A stretch of 64,000 nucleotides of DNA from Phycisphaeraceae bacterium (lineage in GTDB: Bacteria; Planctomycetota; Phycisphaerae; Phycisphaerales; Phycisphaeraceae): contig NYZC01000333.1 in NCBI GenBank assembly GCA_002686995.1, forward strand, positions 1 through 64,000. The letters run 5' to 3'. Below are positions 9,156 through 18,263 of this stretch, one piece after another (position 1 is the stretch's first letter; each line of letters begins with the position of its first letter). The notes under the pieces were generated by a model. That model made no database searches, was not told the origin of the DNA, and saw only the letters and a list, made by a program, of their open reading frames with translations. A program made the position numbers and the translations under genes.

Positions 9156-10029
9156 GTCGTTCTATCACCTGGCGTCTCTGCCGTTCGAGAACACGCCGGA
9201 TCCGAAGTTCTTCTTCGCCAGCGAGCCGCACCGCGAGGCCCTTGCGGCGATCGAGTACACGATCCGCATGCGCAAGGGGTTCGTGGTCGTGACCGGCGGC
9301 GTCGGCACCGGCAAGACGACCGTCGGCCAGGCCATGCGCGCGCGCTGCGGCAACAAGGCGGATATCGTCGCAGTCACCTACGGGCACACGCGCCGGGACG
9401 GCCTGCTGCGACAGGTGCTGCGCGCCCTGAAGATCGAGCACGACCCGGCCGACGACCACGCGGTGCTCGTCGAGCGCGCGGAGCAGTACCTGCTCGAGCA
9501 GATCGGGGTCGATCGGCCGGTGGTGCTGTTCGTGGACGAGGCGCAGACGCTCGCGGACGAAGCGCTCGAGGAGCTGCGCCTGCTGACGAACCTCGACACC
9601 GCGACGTCGCGGCTGATCCAGATCGTCCTCGTCGGCCAGCCCGAGCTGCGCCCGCGCCTGAACGCGCCGCAGCACGCCGCCCTGCGTCAGCGCATCGTGA
9701 TGGCCAAGCAGATCCATCCGCTCGGTCTCGAGGAGACCGCGGCCTACATCCGACACCGGCTCGGCGCCGCGGCGCTGGATCCCGAATCGGCGCGCGGCAC
9801 GTTCAATGCCGCCGCGATTCAGGCCGTCTACCACAGCACCGGCGGCATCCCCAGACTGATCAACATCACCTGCGATAACTGCCTTCTCATGGGCTACGTG
9901 CGGGAGCAGCGCGTGGTGACCGACTCGACCGTCAACAAGGTCACGTTGGAAATGATGCCGAACTTCGAGATCACAGAGGATTCGGCGCCTCAAAGCCGCC
10001 CGGCGCTCGCGCTGGCAGGGGGTGCGTGA
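9148..10029 (+). CDS. ExeA/GspA-like AAA ATPase of the exopolysaccharide locus
   Basis: A 293-aa ATPase starting MYESFYHLASLPFENTPDP, the typical opening of the ExeA-like family. Walker A is GGVGTGKTT (about residue 51), Walker B is VVLFVDEAQTL, and a sensor-like IVLVGQPELRPRL follows. It has no membrane segment and no peptidoglycan-binding domain. Such ATPases recur between the Wzz-like and autokinase genes of exosortase-associated exopolysaccharide loci, exactly the context here. Its job there is unproven; energising envelope assembly is inference. Its stop overlaps the next start (TGATG). Confidence 0.85.
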   Translation: MYESFYHLASLPFENTPDPKFFFASEPHREALAAIEYTIRMRKGFVVVTGGVGTGKTTVGQAMRARCGNKADIVAVTYGHTRRDGLLRQVLRALKIEHDPADDHAVLVERAEQYLLEQIGVDRPVVLFVDEAQTLADEALEELRLLTNLDTATSRLIQIVLVGQPELRPRLNAPQHAALRQRIVMAKQIHPLGLEETAAYIRHRLGAAALDPESARGTFNAAAIQAVYHSTGGIPRLINITCDNCLLMGYVREQRVVTDSTVNKVTLEMMPNFEITEDSAPQSRPALALAGGA

Positions 10030-10982
10030 TGGGCCTGATCTTCGACGCGATGAGCCGACATCCCGATGACGAGCCGCCGCGCGATCCGAAGCAGGTCGAG
10101 CCCGCGGACGATGCGACGCCGTCGCCGGCGCTCGAGGCCGGCGCGCCCGGAACACCGGACGCCGCCGCGTCGATCAGCGCGCCCCTCGGTCCGCACGACC
10201 GGCGCCCGGACAGCCGCGACGAGCCGTCGCGCCGATCCCGGCATGACGACGACCGGCGCAGCCGCCACAGCGTCGACGACCGGCTGGTCGCCCTCACCGA
10301 GCCAAGCAGCGTGATGAGCGAGGAGTACCGCGCGATCCGCACCGGCATGCTCGCCCGCTGGGAGCACAAGCGTCATCTCGTGCACACGATCACCAGCGCG
10401 ACCCCGCAGGAAGGCAAGACGATCACGAGCCTCAACCTCGGGCTCAGCTTCGCGGAGCTGCGCAACCGCCGCACGCTCGTCGTCGAGGCGGACCTGCGCC
10501 TGCCGCAGTTCAGGAAGCTGCTTTCGCTGCCCGATCAGCCCGGCCTGCTGAGCGTGCTCGAGAACAAGGCGAGCCTGTCCGACGCGATCATCGAGGTGAG
10601 CCAGACGAGCCTGGACATGATCACCGCCGGCGGACGCGCGAACAACCGCGCCGTCCAGCTCCTGCACAGCAACCGCATGATCGAGCTGCTGCAGGAGGTG
10701 CGGCAGCGATACGACCACGTCATCATCGACACGCCCCCGGTCGTCGAGCTCGCCGACGCGGGCATCATCGGCGCGATGAGCGACGACGTGCTGATGATCG
10801 TGCGCATGAGCCGCACGCCTCAGCCGCTGGTCGAGCAGGCGATTCGCACGCTGACGAGCTACCACGCGCCCGTGGCCGGGCTCGTGGCGACCGACCAGAC
10901 GCGCTACCGCGGCCGGTACTACTACAAGTACGGCTATCGCTACCGCTACCGCTACCACTACACGAGCAAGCAGGCGGCCTGA
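10029..10982 (+). CDS. CpsD/CapB-type tyrosine autokinase with Tyr-rich tail
   Basis: Cytoplasmic BY-kinase partner of the Wzz-like protein, 317 aa from the ATG overlapping the previous stop; GTG 10026 is an alternative. A disordered Asp/Arg-rich N-terminus (about 1-95) precedes SEEYRAIRT and the P-loop ATPQEGKT. Walker A' reads VVEADLRLP, with Glu in place of the usual first Asp. Walker B is HVIIDTPPV. The C-terminus carries 10 tyrosines in about 20 residues, the expected autophosphorylation cluster. Phosphorylation of this tail usually tunes polymerisation and export. Confidence 0.88.
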   Translation: MGLIFDAMSRHPDDEPPRDPKQVEPADDATPSPALEAGAPGTPDAAASISAPLGPHDRRPDSRDEPSRRSRHDDDRRSRHSVDDRLVALTEPSSVMSEEYRAIRTGMLARWEHKRHLVHTITSATPQEGKTITSLNLGLSFAELRNRRTLVVEADLRLPQFRKLLSLPDQPGLLSVLENKASLSDAIIEVSQTSLDMITAGGRANNRAVQLLHSNRMIELLQEVRQRYDHVIIDTPPVVELADAGIIGAMSDDVLMIVRMSRTPQPLVEQAIRTLTSYHAPVAGLVATDQTRYRGRYYYKYGYRYRYRYHYTSKQAA

Positions 10983-11011
10983 AGTCGTCGCGAACCCGAG
11001 TCAGGAAACCC

Positions 11012-11137
11012 ATGAGTACGAAGAAGAAACAGAACGAACGGCGGCGGCGCTGCGCCCTCATCGACCCCGCGGGGTCCCAGGGTGCGACGCGCCGGGCATA
11101 CGGCAACGAAGGTCCGAAGAAGATCAACGGGGCGTGA
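11012..11137 (+). CDS. Hypothetical small basic protein (41 aa)
   Basis: ATG 11012 to TGA 11137 encodes a 41-residue, Lys/Arg-rich peptide starting MSTKKKQNERRRRC and ending KKINGA, too short for the supplied track. It sits 29 bases after the autokinase stop and 13 bases before the next start, in operon orientation, with AGGAAA about 5 bases upstream of the ATG. No family recognised. Expression is uncertain; it may simply be spacer. Confidence 0.4.
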   Translation: MSTKKKQNERRRRCALIDPAGSQGATRRAYGNEGPKKINGA

Positions 11138-11150
11138 GGGGAGTGAGGCA

Positions 11151-11729
11151 ATGCTTTCCGGGGAAGTACCGAAGGTGCTCATGCTCGGGCACTGTTTTCC
11201 CGACGGTGAGTCGTCGGGGCCGCGCGAACGGGCATGGCAGCTTCTGGAGACACTGCGACCCATGGCGCGGGTGCATCTGGTCGCCGCCGAGGACGGCCCG
11301 ATCCACCTGAGTCACTGGCGCCGATTGCGGGCCATGGTCGAGCACCTCGAGATCGTGCCGCGCCATCCGCTGACGCGGATGCTCGGCCGCACGCGACGAC
11401 GGTGCGTCGAGGCGATCGCGCGGGACTGGTGCGGACGGACGCGCTTCGACGCGCTGGTCTGCACTGAGGCGGCGCTCGGCAGGGCGCCGGTCATACGAAG
11501 CATTCCGATGCGACTTTGCGACGTCTCGAGCCGAGACCGTCTCGATCTGCGGCGCATCGCGGAGTTTGACTGGCTGATCACGGACGACGTCATCCAGGCG
11601 GTCGCCGCCCGCAAGCTCGGGTTCAAGACGTGGCTGGTCTCCGCGCAAGCCGCGGAATCGGAGCGCCTCAGTCGGCCATGGTCGATCGAGGAGCAGGTTC
11701 CCCAGGACTACTACGCGCGTGCGGCGTGA
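11151..11729 (+). CDS. Short glycosyltransferase-like protein (N-terminal GT-B-like domain only)
   Basis: 192 aa from ATG 11151, which has GGGGAG about 8 bases upstream; the longer ORF start is not supported. It opens KVLMLGHCFPDGESSGPRERAWQLL, like the first Rossmann half of GT4 glycosyltransferases, and continues RVHLVAAED and FDALVCTEAAL. It stops before the nucleotide-sugar-binding half (no E-x7-E region), so it is either a truncated glycosyltransferase or a small relative. Last gene of locus 1, converging on the HlyD-type gene with an 18-bp gap. Confidence 0.5.
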   Translation: MLSGEVPKVLMLGHCFPDGESSGPRERAWQLLETLRPMARVHLVAAEDGPIHLSHWRRLRAMVEHLEIVPRHPLTRMLGRTRRRCVEAIARDWCGRTRFDALVCTEAALGRAPVIRSIPMRLCDVSSRDRLDLRRIAEFDWLITDDVIQAVAARKLGFKTWLVSAQAAESERLSRPWSIEEQVPQDYYARAA

Positions 11730-11747
11730 ATGGCAGAGTCGAAGGCT

Positions 11748-13085
11748 CTACGGTCCCGCCGTCTCGTCGACCTCGGCCGTGCGATGGATCAGCGGGGCGC
11801 CGACGATCTGGATCGGGTGACCGTCGCGAAGGCGCGTGAGACCCTCGACGACGACCTGGTCGAATCCCTCCGGCACGTCGCGCACCAGGTAGAAGTCACG
11901 ATCGAACACCTCGGGTTCGAACGCCACCCGGCGCGCGACCGTCGTCGGCACGTCCACCTTCGCCTCGCCGAGGTTTCCCAGGTCGAGACCGATCGGGAAT
12001 CGCCGTTCGACGAAGTAGGCGTACGCCGCGTCGCCCGTGCGGACCGCCGCGTCCGCGGGAATGGCGACCGCCGTGGTCTCGCGCACCGTGACGACCGCCT
12101 TCGCGACCATGCCCGGGCGGAGGTCGGCGTCGACCTCCGCAAGCTCGATATGCACCTTGAACAGGCCGCTGCGCGGATCGGCCGCCGGCGGCACGACCGT
12201 CACGACGCCGCGACGCAGGCGCGCGGCCGACTTGCGGTCCCGAAGCATCCGGGCGTGCGCGGCGAGGGCGAGCACCTCGATCTCCACGCGCTGACCTTCA
12301 CTGAGAAGAGGGAGCTTGCGCTCGACGACGCCGATCACCAGCTTGAGCCGCCCCTGGTCGATCAGGCTCATGATCGTCTGCTGCGGCGCGATCATCTGCC
12401 CGATCTCGGTCGGCATGTCGGCCACGAGTCCGTCGATCGGCGACTTCAGCGTCGCGTCGTCCCGGTCGACCTCGGCGAGGTCGTGGCTGGATTCGGACGC
12501 CTGGTAAGCGGCCTCGGCCGACTCGAGGCGGGCCTCGGCCGCCATGACCGCCGCCTCGGCCCGCTGATGACGCAGCTTGGCCTCGTCAAGATCGTTGGCG
12601 TTCGCCGCCTGGCGCGCGGCGAGCGCGCTGACGCGCTTGAGCTTTCGCTCGGCGTCGGCGAGCGTGGCCTTCGCGTCGGTGATGCCCGCCTCGGCCTCGC
12701 GCAGCGCCGCCTTCGCCGCCGTCGTCCGCGCTCTCGCATGAGCGACCAGCGCATCGTAGCGCTCGGGCTCGAGCCGGGCGATCACGTCACCGACCTCGAC
12801 CCGGTCGTTCTCGCGGAGCATCCGGTCGGCGCCGGGGCCGAGCTGGGCGATCCGGCCTGGAACGCGAAACGCCATGTCGACACGCACGTTCGCCTCGATC
12901 GTGCCGTAGAAGGATTCGGTCACGCGGTACGGCCGCGGCTCGAGCGGCATGCATCGCACGACGGCGGGCTTGATTACGGGCGCCGGGTGCGCCGCTCGGA
13001 CCTGGCGCAGCCGCACGGTCGCGAAGAGCAGCACGAATGCCACACAGCAGGCGAACACCAGGAGGATCTTCTTGCGTGACTTCAT
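11748..13085 (-). CDS. HlyD/RND-type periplasmic adaptor (membrane fusion) protein
   Basis: Envelope-spanning adaptor of an efflux or export pump, 445 aa. An N-terminal membrane anchor (ILLVFACCVAFVLLFATV) is followed by a lipoyl/barrel-sandwich half (GRIAQLGPGADRMLRENDRVEVGDVIARL), an Ala/Glu-rich coiled-coil hairpin (about 120-215), the second lipoyl half (ATLKSPIDGLVADM) and beta-barrel segments (LRPGMVAKAVV). No inner-membrane pump or outer-membrane factor gene adjoins it, so the partner and substrate are unknown. Confidence 0.85.
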   Translation of the reverse strand: MKSRKKILLVFACCVAFVLLFATVRLRQVRAAHPAPVIKPAVVRCMPLEPRPYRVTESFYGTIEANVRVDMAFRVPGRIAQLGPGADRMLRENDRVEVGDVIARLEPERYDALVAHARARTTAAKAALREAEAGITDAKATLADAERKLKRVSALAARQAANANDLDEAKLRHQRAEAAVMAAEARLESAEAAYQASESSHDLAEVDRDDATLKSPIDGLVADMPTEIGQMIAPQQTIMSLIDQGRLKLVIGVVERKLPLLSEGQRVEIEVLALAAHARMLRDRKSAARLRRGVVTVVPPAADPRSGLFKVHIELAEVDADLRPGMVAKAVVTVRETTAVAIPADAAVRTGDAAYAYFVERRFPIGLDLGNLGEAKVDVPTTVARRVAFEPEVFDRDFYLVRDVPEGFDQVVVEGLTRLRDGHPIQIVGAPLIHRTAEVDETAGP

Positions 13086-13099
13086 GCGGGAGCAGGTTT

Positions 13100-13142
13100 C
13101 GGGGTCCGGGGTCCGGGAATCTCAGGATTCAGAGTTCAGGGG
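13100..13142. repeat. Phased heptamer spacer repeats (CGGGGTC and TCAGGAT types)
   Basis: Just upstream of the HlyD-type gene, CGGGGTC is repeated 2.4 times, then tcaggat, tcagagt, tcagggg run in 7-base phase. The segment tcagagttcag (13129-13139) recurs inverted as ctgaactctga at 13196-13206. No SD is evident before the HlyD start. Confidence 0.7.
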
Positions 13143-13293
13143 GATCGCACGCGCCTTCGGCTCGCCCGGCAGGATTCGCGACGCGGGGACGACCTCTGAA
13201 CTCTGAGCACTTCTTAAGATAATCGGACGGCAGGGATCAGGTCATTGATGTAACCCGCCCGGGCCGGAACCGGCCGGACCGATCGCGAGGGTC

Positions 13294-14253
13294 CTAGCGG
13301 TTATCCGGGAACTCCAGCGTGCCGATCACCTCCTTGATCGATCGCCGGCCATGATCGATGAGCCATCGAGCCAGGCCGTCGGCGACGGTGACGGGCGTCG
13401 CGGGATCGACGAACAACGCGGTGCCGACGGCGAGTCCCGACGCGCCCGCGATCAGGAACTCCGCCGCGTCCTGCCAGTACTGAACGCCGCCCATCCCGAT
13501 GATCGGCACGCCCGCGGGCTGGGCCACCTCACGGTAGACACGCCCGACCAGGTGCACCGCCAGCGGGCGGATCGCCGGCCCGGAAAGCCCGCCCGTGCCG
13601 TTGGCCAGCCGGGGCCGGCACCTTTCGATGTCGACGGCCATGGCCGTGAACGTGTTGATCATGCTCAGAATGTCGGCGCCGCCTTCGACGGCCGCCCGAG
13701 CGGTCTTCGTGATGTCCTGCACGTTCGGCGACAGCTTGACGATCAGCCGGACCTCGTCGCGCACCTCCTGCCGCACCGTGCGGACGAGCGGCTCGAGCAA
13801 GTGCGGCGTCGTGCCGAAATCAAGCCCGCCCGCGACGTTCGGACACGACACGTTCAGCTCGATCGCATCGACGCTTTGCTCCTGCGCGATCCGGGAGGCG
13901 ACCGCGGCGAACTCGTCGGCGTCGTGACCCGCGACGTTGACGATGATCCGCGGCCCGAGCGCGCGGAGGCGGCGCAGACGTGGCATCTTCTCGGCAAGGA
14001 AGGCTTCCATGCCGACGTTCGCGAGGCCGATGGCGTTAAGCATGCCGCCGCGCGTCTCGACGATGCGGTAGGCCTCGTTGCCGGGACGCGGCTTCGCAGT
14101 CACGCTCTTGGTGACGAACGCGCCGAGGCGCGACATGTCCATGAAATCGGCGTACTCGTCGGCGTACCCGCAGGTGCCTGACGCGGTCATCATGGGGTTC
14201 GACAGCCTTAAGCCGGCGAGGTCCACGGAGAGATCGACGTGAGCGCCGCCCAT
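13294..14253 (-). CDS. pyrD: Dihydroorotate dehydrogenase, class 1B catalytic subunit
   Basis: Oxidises dihydroorotate to orotate in pyrimidine synthesis; FMN-dependent TIM barrel, cytoplasmic. 319 aa from ATG at 14253 (MGGAHVDLSVDL); the longer track ORF start is an artefact. NPMMTASGTCGYADEY, ELNVSCPNVAGG with the catalytic Cys, LIVKLSPNV and GGLSGPAIRPLA are class 1 signatures, and SCPNVAGG fits class 1B. Class 1B enzymes normally pair with PyrK, and no pyrK is adjacent. Confidence 0.92.
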   Translation of the reverse strand: MGGAHVDLSVDLAGLRLSNPMMTASGTCGYADEYADFMDMSRLGAFVTKSVTAKPRPGNEAYRIVETRGGMLNAIGLANVGMEAFLAEKMPRLRRLRALGPRIIVNVAGHDADEFAAVASRIAQEQSVDAIELNVSCPNVAGGLDFGTTPHLLEPLVRTVRQEVRDEVRLIVKLSPNVQDITKTARAAVEGGADILSMINTFTAMAVDIERCRPRLANGTGGLSGPAIRPLAVHLVGRVYREVAQPAGVPIIGMGGVQYWQDAAEFLIAGASGLAVGTALFVDPATPVTVADGLARWLIDHGRRSIKEVIGTLEFPDNR

Positions 14254-14344
14254 CGCGGCATTGTACGAGAGGTCTGGGGGCGAGGGGCGCGCGGCGGGGG
14301 ACGATCCGAGAACACGGACCCTGCGCGCCAGTACCATCAAGCCT

Positions 14345-15112
14345 ATGGACGACGTGGAACGGGATCTCTGGCTTTCGCTTCGACTGCCTGAGCCGCGGGC
14401 GCGTACTCGGCTCTTCTGCCTGCCCTTCGCGGGGGGTGGGAGCCAGATGTACCGGCGCTGGCGCGGGCGGCTTCCCGAGGCCATCGAGATCTGTCCCATC
14501 CAGCTGCCCGGGCGCGAGGGCCGCGTCCGCGAGCGGCCCATCGAGGATCTCGACGAGCTTGTCGCCTCGATCGCCGGGGCGATCTCGGGTGTGCTCGATC
14601 TGCCGTTCGTCCTGTTCGGCCATTCGATGGGCGCGATGCTCGGCTTCGAAGTGGCAAGGCGGCTTCGCGACCAGGAACTTCCCACCCCGCGCGCGTTGAT
14701 CGTCTCCGGGCGACGGGCCCCGCACGTACCGAACCCCGATCCGCCGATCGGCGACCTCCCGGACGACGGTTTCCTCGAGGAGATCCGCCAGCTCAACGGC
14801 ATTCCCGACGGTGTCCTGCAATCCGCGGAGCTGGTCGAGCTGATCCTTCCGGCACTTCGGGCCGACTACCGCATGTGCGAGACCCGCGAGCACCAGGCGG
14901 GCGCGCAGCTCGATTGTCCGATATTCGCATACGGCGGTCTCAGTGACGCGAAAGTGGATCGCCCGTCGCTCGACGCATGGCGCGAACACACGACCGGCCC
15001 ATTCGTGATCCGCATGTTCCAGGGCGACCACTTCTTCCTCAATGATCCCCGCTCCATGTTCCGCCAGGCGCTCTACACAGACCTCGACACGATGTTGGGC
15101 GACCGCCGGTAG
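14345..15112 (+). CDS. Type II thioesterase (GrsT-like alpha/beta hydrolase)
   Basis: 255 aa from ATG 14345 (MDDVERDLWLSL); the extra upstream codons of the ORF run toward pyrD and are unlikely to be translated. LFCLPFAGGGSQMYRRW near the start, nucleophile elbow GHSMG, an Asp in GLSDAKV and His in FQGDHFFL give a complete triad. Family members remove stalled or wrong acyl groups from carrier proteins of non-ribosomal peptide or polyketide synthases. No such synthase is in the window. Divergent from pyrD with a 91-bp gap. Confidence 0.82.
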   Translation: MDDVERDLWLSLRLPEPRARTRLFCLPFAGGGSQMYRRWRGRLPEAIEICPIQLPGREGRVRERPIEDLDELVASIAGAISGVLDLPFVLFGHSMGAMLGFEVARRLRDQELPTPRALIVSGRRAPHVPNPDPPIGDLPDDGFLEEIRQLNGIPDGVLQSAELVELILPALRADYRMCETREHQAGAQLDCPIFAYGGLSDAKVDRPSLDAWREHTTGPFVIRMFQGDHFFLNDPRSMFRQALYTDLDTMLGDRR

Positions 15113-15470
15113 CACTCCAAAAAACGCATTCGACATATGGTTTATAACGCAGCCATGAGATTTCGACTCAAATCCACTTCCCACATAAGTCGCATCACAA
15201 AAACCACTTAAAACAACAACGCTCGGTTATCGCACCTGACTCCGGGAAAACCCGCCCCAAACCCCATGGAGCGACGATTCTCTCCTTGACAACGTGCCGG
15301 TTTGAGCCAAACTAGTCATCGTAGCCGGCGACTGTGAGCGCCGACCCAACTGTGGGTTTCGAGAGACCCCGCCCGAGATTGAGGCTCCCGGAAGCACCGC
15401 GATTCGATGCCGTGCCCCGGAGAGCGGCCGGCCATCGACCATCGATCCGGCCACCGACGAGAGGTGCCAG
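15113..15470. promoter_or_regulatory. AT-richer leader region before exopolysaccharide locus 2
   Basis: A 358-bp gap. The first ~120 bp are clearly richer in A/T than the surroundings (aaaaaacgc, catatggtttataacg, caaaaaccacttaaaac). A perfect TTGACA lies at 15286-15291, but only weak -10 candidates follow it. A small hairpin ACCCA-ACTG-TGGGT lies at 15344-15357. Together these suggest a promoter plus a roughly 150-base leader for the locus 2 operon; the details are uncertain. Confidence 0.4.
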
Positions 15471-16232
15471 GTGGGAACGGAAGAGACCCGGATGAGCAGC
15501 ACGGCGATCCTCGATCCGCCCGGCGAGGGCGCCCCGCTCATCAATTCCGACCCGTTCGCCGGTAACGGCGCCGCGGTGATCTCGATCACCGCGGCGCCCC
15601 CGCCTGCGGCCGTCGCGCCGCCTCACCGACTCTACGACGGCGCGAAACGAGTCGTTGACCTGACCGCGAGCGCGATCGGGATCCTCATGTGCCTTCCCCT
15701 GCTGCTTCTGATCGCGATCGCGATCAAGTTGAGCTCCCGCGGCCCCGTGTTCTTCCGCCAGCGAAGGCCTGGCCGCGGCGGACGGCAGTTCCGGATCCTC
15801 AAGTTCCGCACGATGTACCTCGACGCCCATCGGCGGTTCAAGAAGCTCTCCCCCGAGCAGCAGCGCGAGTTCAACGAGTACGGGAAGATCTCCACCGACC
15901 CCCGGGTGACGCCGGTCGGCCGCTGGCTGCGGCGATTCAGCGTCGATGAGCTTCCCCAGCTCATCAACGTGCTCCGGGGCGAGATGAGCCTCGTCGGTCC
16001 CCGGCCCTATCTGAACATGCAGCTCAAGCAGATGGGCGCGCATCGCCGGACCATCTTCGAGGTGGCGCCGGGGCTCACCGGCATCTGGCAGGTCAGCGGG
16101 AGGAACGAGATCTCCAGCGAGCAGCGGCTCGAGATGGACGTCGAGTACGTGCTCAGCCGCTCGATCCGCAACGATCTCGCCATCCTTGCCCGGACGCCCC
16201 TGGCCATGATTTCCGGCACCGGCGCATATTGA
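15471..16232 (+). CDS. Monotopic phosphoglycosyl transferase (bacterial sugar transferase), locus 2
   Basis: Second lipid-linked glycan initiating enzyme in the window, 253 aa from GTG 15471; ATG 15492 is an alternative with GGAAGAG upstream. A hydrophilic N-terminus (about 55 aa) leads to KRVVDLTASAIGILMCLPLL, a membrane segment, then KFRTMYLDA, SVDELPQLINVLRGEMSLVGPRPY and PGLTGIWQVSGRNE. These are the Bac_transf signatures. It is more like the WcaJ/exopolysaccharide branch than the shorter locus 1 copy. Starts the second glycan locus. Confidence 0.9.
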   Translation: MGTEETRMSSTAILDPPGEGAPLINSDPFAGNGAAVISITAAPPPAAVAPPHRLYDGAKRVVDLTASAIGILMCLPLLLLIAIAIKLSSRGPVFFRQRRPGRGGRQFRILKFRTMYLDAHRRFKKLSPEQQREFNEYGKISTDPRVTPVGRWLRRFSVDELPQLINVLRGEMSLVGPRPYLNMQLKQMGAHRRTIFEVAPGLTGIWQVSGRNEISSEQRLEMDVEYVLSRSIRNDLAILARTPLAMISGTGAY

Positions 16233-16244
16233 GCAATACGCCGG

Positions 16245-16265
16245 GTCACGAGTCGCGAGCACGAG
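16245..16265. repeat. Phased heptamers of the CGAGTCA type
   Basis: gtcacga, gtcgcga and gcacgag lie in 7-base phase in the gap between the sugar transferase and the Wza-like gene. They match the CGAGTCA heptamers found before flbD (37537-37564). Confidence 0.45.
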
Positions 16266-16348
16266 TTGAAGGGAGCGAGCAACGGGGCGTCTCGCCGTTC
16301 AGGCGGTACAATCGCGTTCCCGTCATCGATCCCGACGAAGGCCACCCG

Positions 16349-17155
16349 ATGCGAAGACGTGTCACCATCCAGACCGATCACGGTGCCGTGGCGCGGTGCG
16401 TCATCGTGATGCTGATTGCCGCCTTTGCGACCGCCGGGTGCCGCCAGCCGAAGAAGGAGGTGGCCTCGACATTTCCTCCCCTGCCGCCGATCCGCCTCAA
16501 CTCCAGGGAGATTCCCCTCGGACCGGGCGACGAGATCGAGATCCGCGTCTACCGTCACGATGACCTCAACCAGGACGTCGTCGTGGGGCCGTCGGGCATC
16601 GTGTTCGTACCGCTCGCAGGGGAGTTCGACGTGCGCGGAAAGAGCGCTCACCATCTGCGCCGCGAGCTGACGAACCGGCTCGACCAGTACGTTCGCGATC
16701 CGCAGGTCAACGTCATCGTGAGGAGTCGGCTCAGCCAGCGCGCGGTCGTCCTCGGCGAAGTGCGCCAGCCCGGCGTAGTGACGATGGATCGTCCCATGAC
16801 CGTGGCGGAGGTCATCGCCCGCACGGGCGGTTTCAACGTCGAGGCCACCCGGGAGCAGGTCATCCTGGTCCGGGTGGAGAACGACAAGCCCGCCCGCTAC
16901 GTGCTGGACGTCGGCTCGGCGATCGCGATGGGCACCCCCGAGGGCAATCCGGAGATCCTCGAAGGCGACATCGTCTACGTCCCGCCGAGCACGCTGACGA
17001 ACATCGACCGCTTCGCTCAGCACCTGATCACCTGGATGACGCCCATTCTCCAGGTGCAGCAGGGCATCATCCTCGGCTTCGACATCAAGGACGACATCGA
17101 CGACGACTTCAATATCAGCAACGAGGTCGTGTTCCCGCCGCCGGCGGCGCCTTGA
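16349..17155 (+). CDS. Wza-type polysaccharide export lipoprotein, locus 2
   Basis: 268 aa from ATG 16349 (MRRRVTIQTDHGAV); the ORF start at 16229 would bury the signal peptide. The lipoprotein signal ends LIAAFATAGC. The Poly_export domain is IPLGPGDEIEIRVYRHDDL then VFVPLAGEFDVRGKSAHHL; SLBB is RAVVLGEVRQPGVVTMDRPMTVAEVI. It forms the outer-membrane exit for locus 2 glycan. Only weakly alike to the locus 1 copy by eye, so a recent duplication is unlikely. Confidence 0.88.
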   Translation: MRRRVTIQTDHGAVARCVIVMLIAAFATAGCRQPKKEVASTFPPLPPIRLNSREIPLGPGDEIEIRVYRHDDLNQDVVVGPSGIVFVPLAGEFDVRGKSAHHLRRELTNRLDQYVRDPQVNVIVRSRLSQRAVVLGEVRQPGVVTMDRPMTVAEVIARTGGFNVEATREQVILVRVENDKPARYVLDVGSAIAMGTPEGNPEILEGDIVYVPPSTLTNIDRFAQHLITWMTPILQVQQGIILGFDIKDDIDDDFNISNEVVFPPPAAP

Positions 17156-17192
17156 GCGTCTGACGGTTCACGCGTAACGAGCAAACCTTCGC

Positions 17193-18262
<1,070 letters not shown>

Positions 18263-18263
<1 letters not shown>

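Noticed and set aside
14254-14802. N-terminal extension of the pyrD ORF
   Set aside because: Runs antisense through the thioesterase gene; pyrD homology begins at the ATG at 14253.
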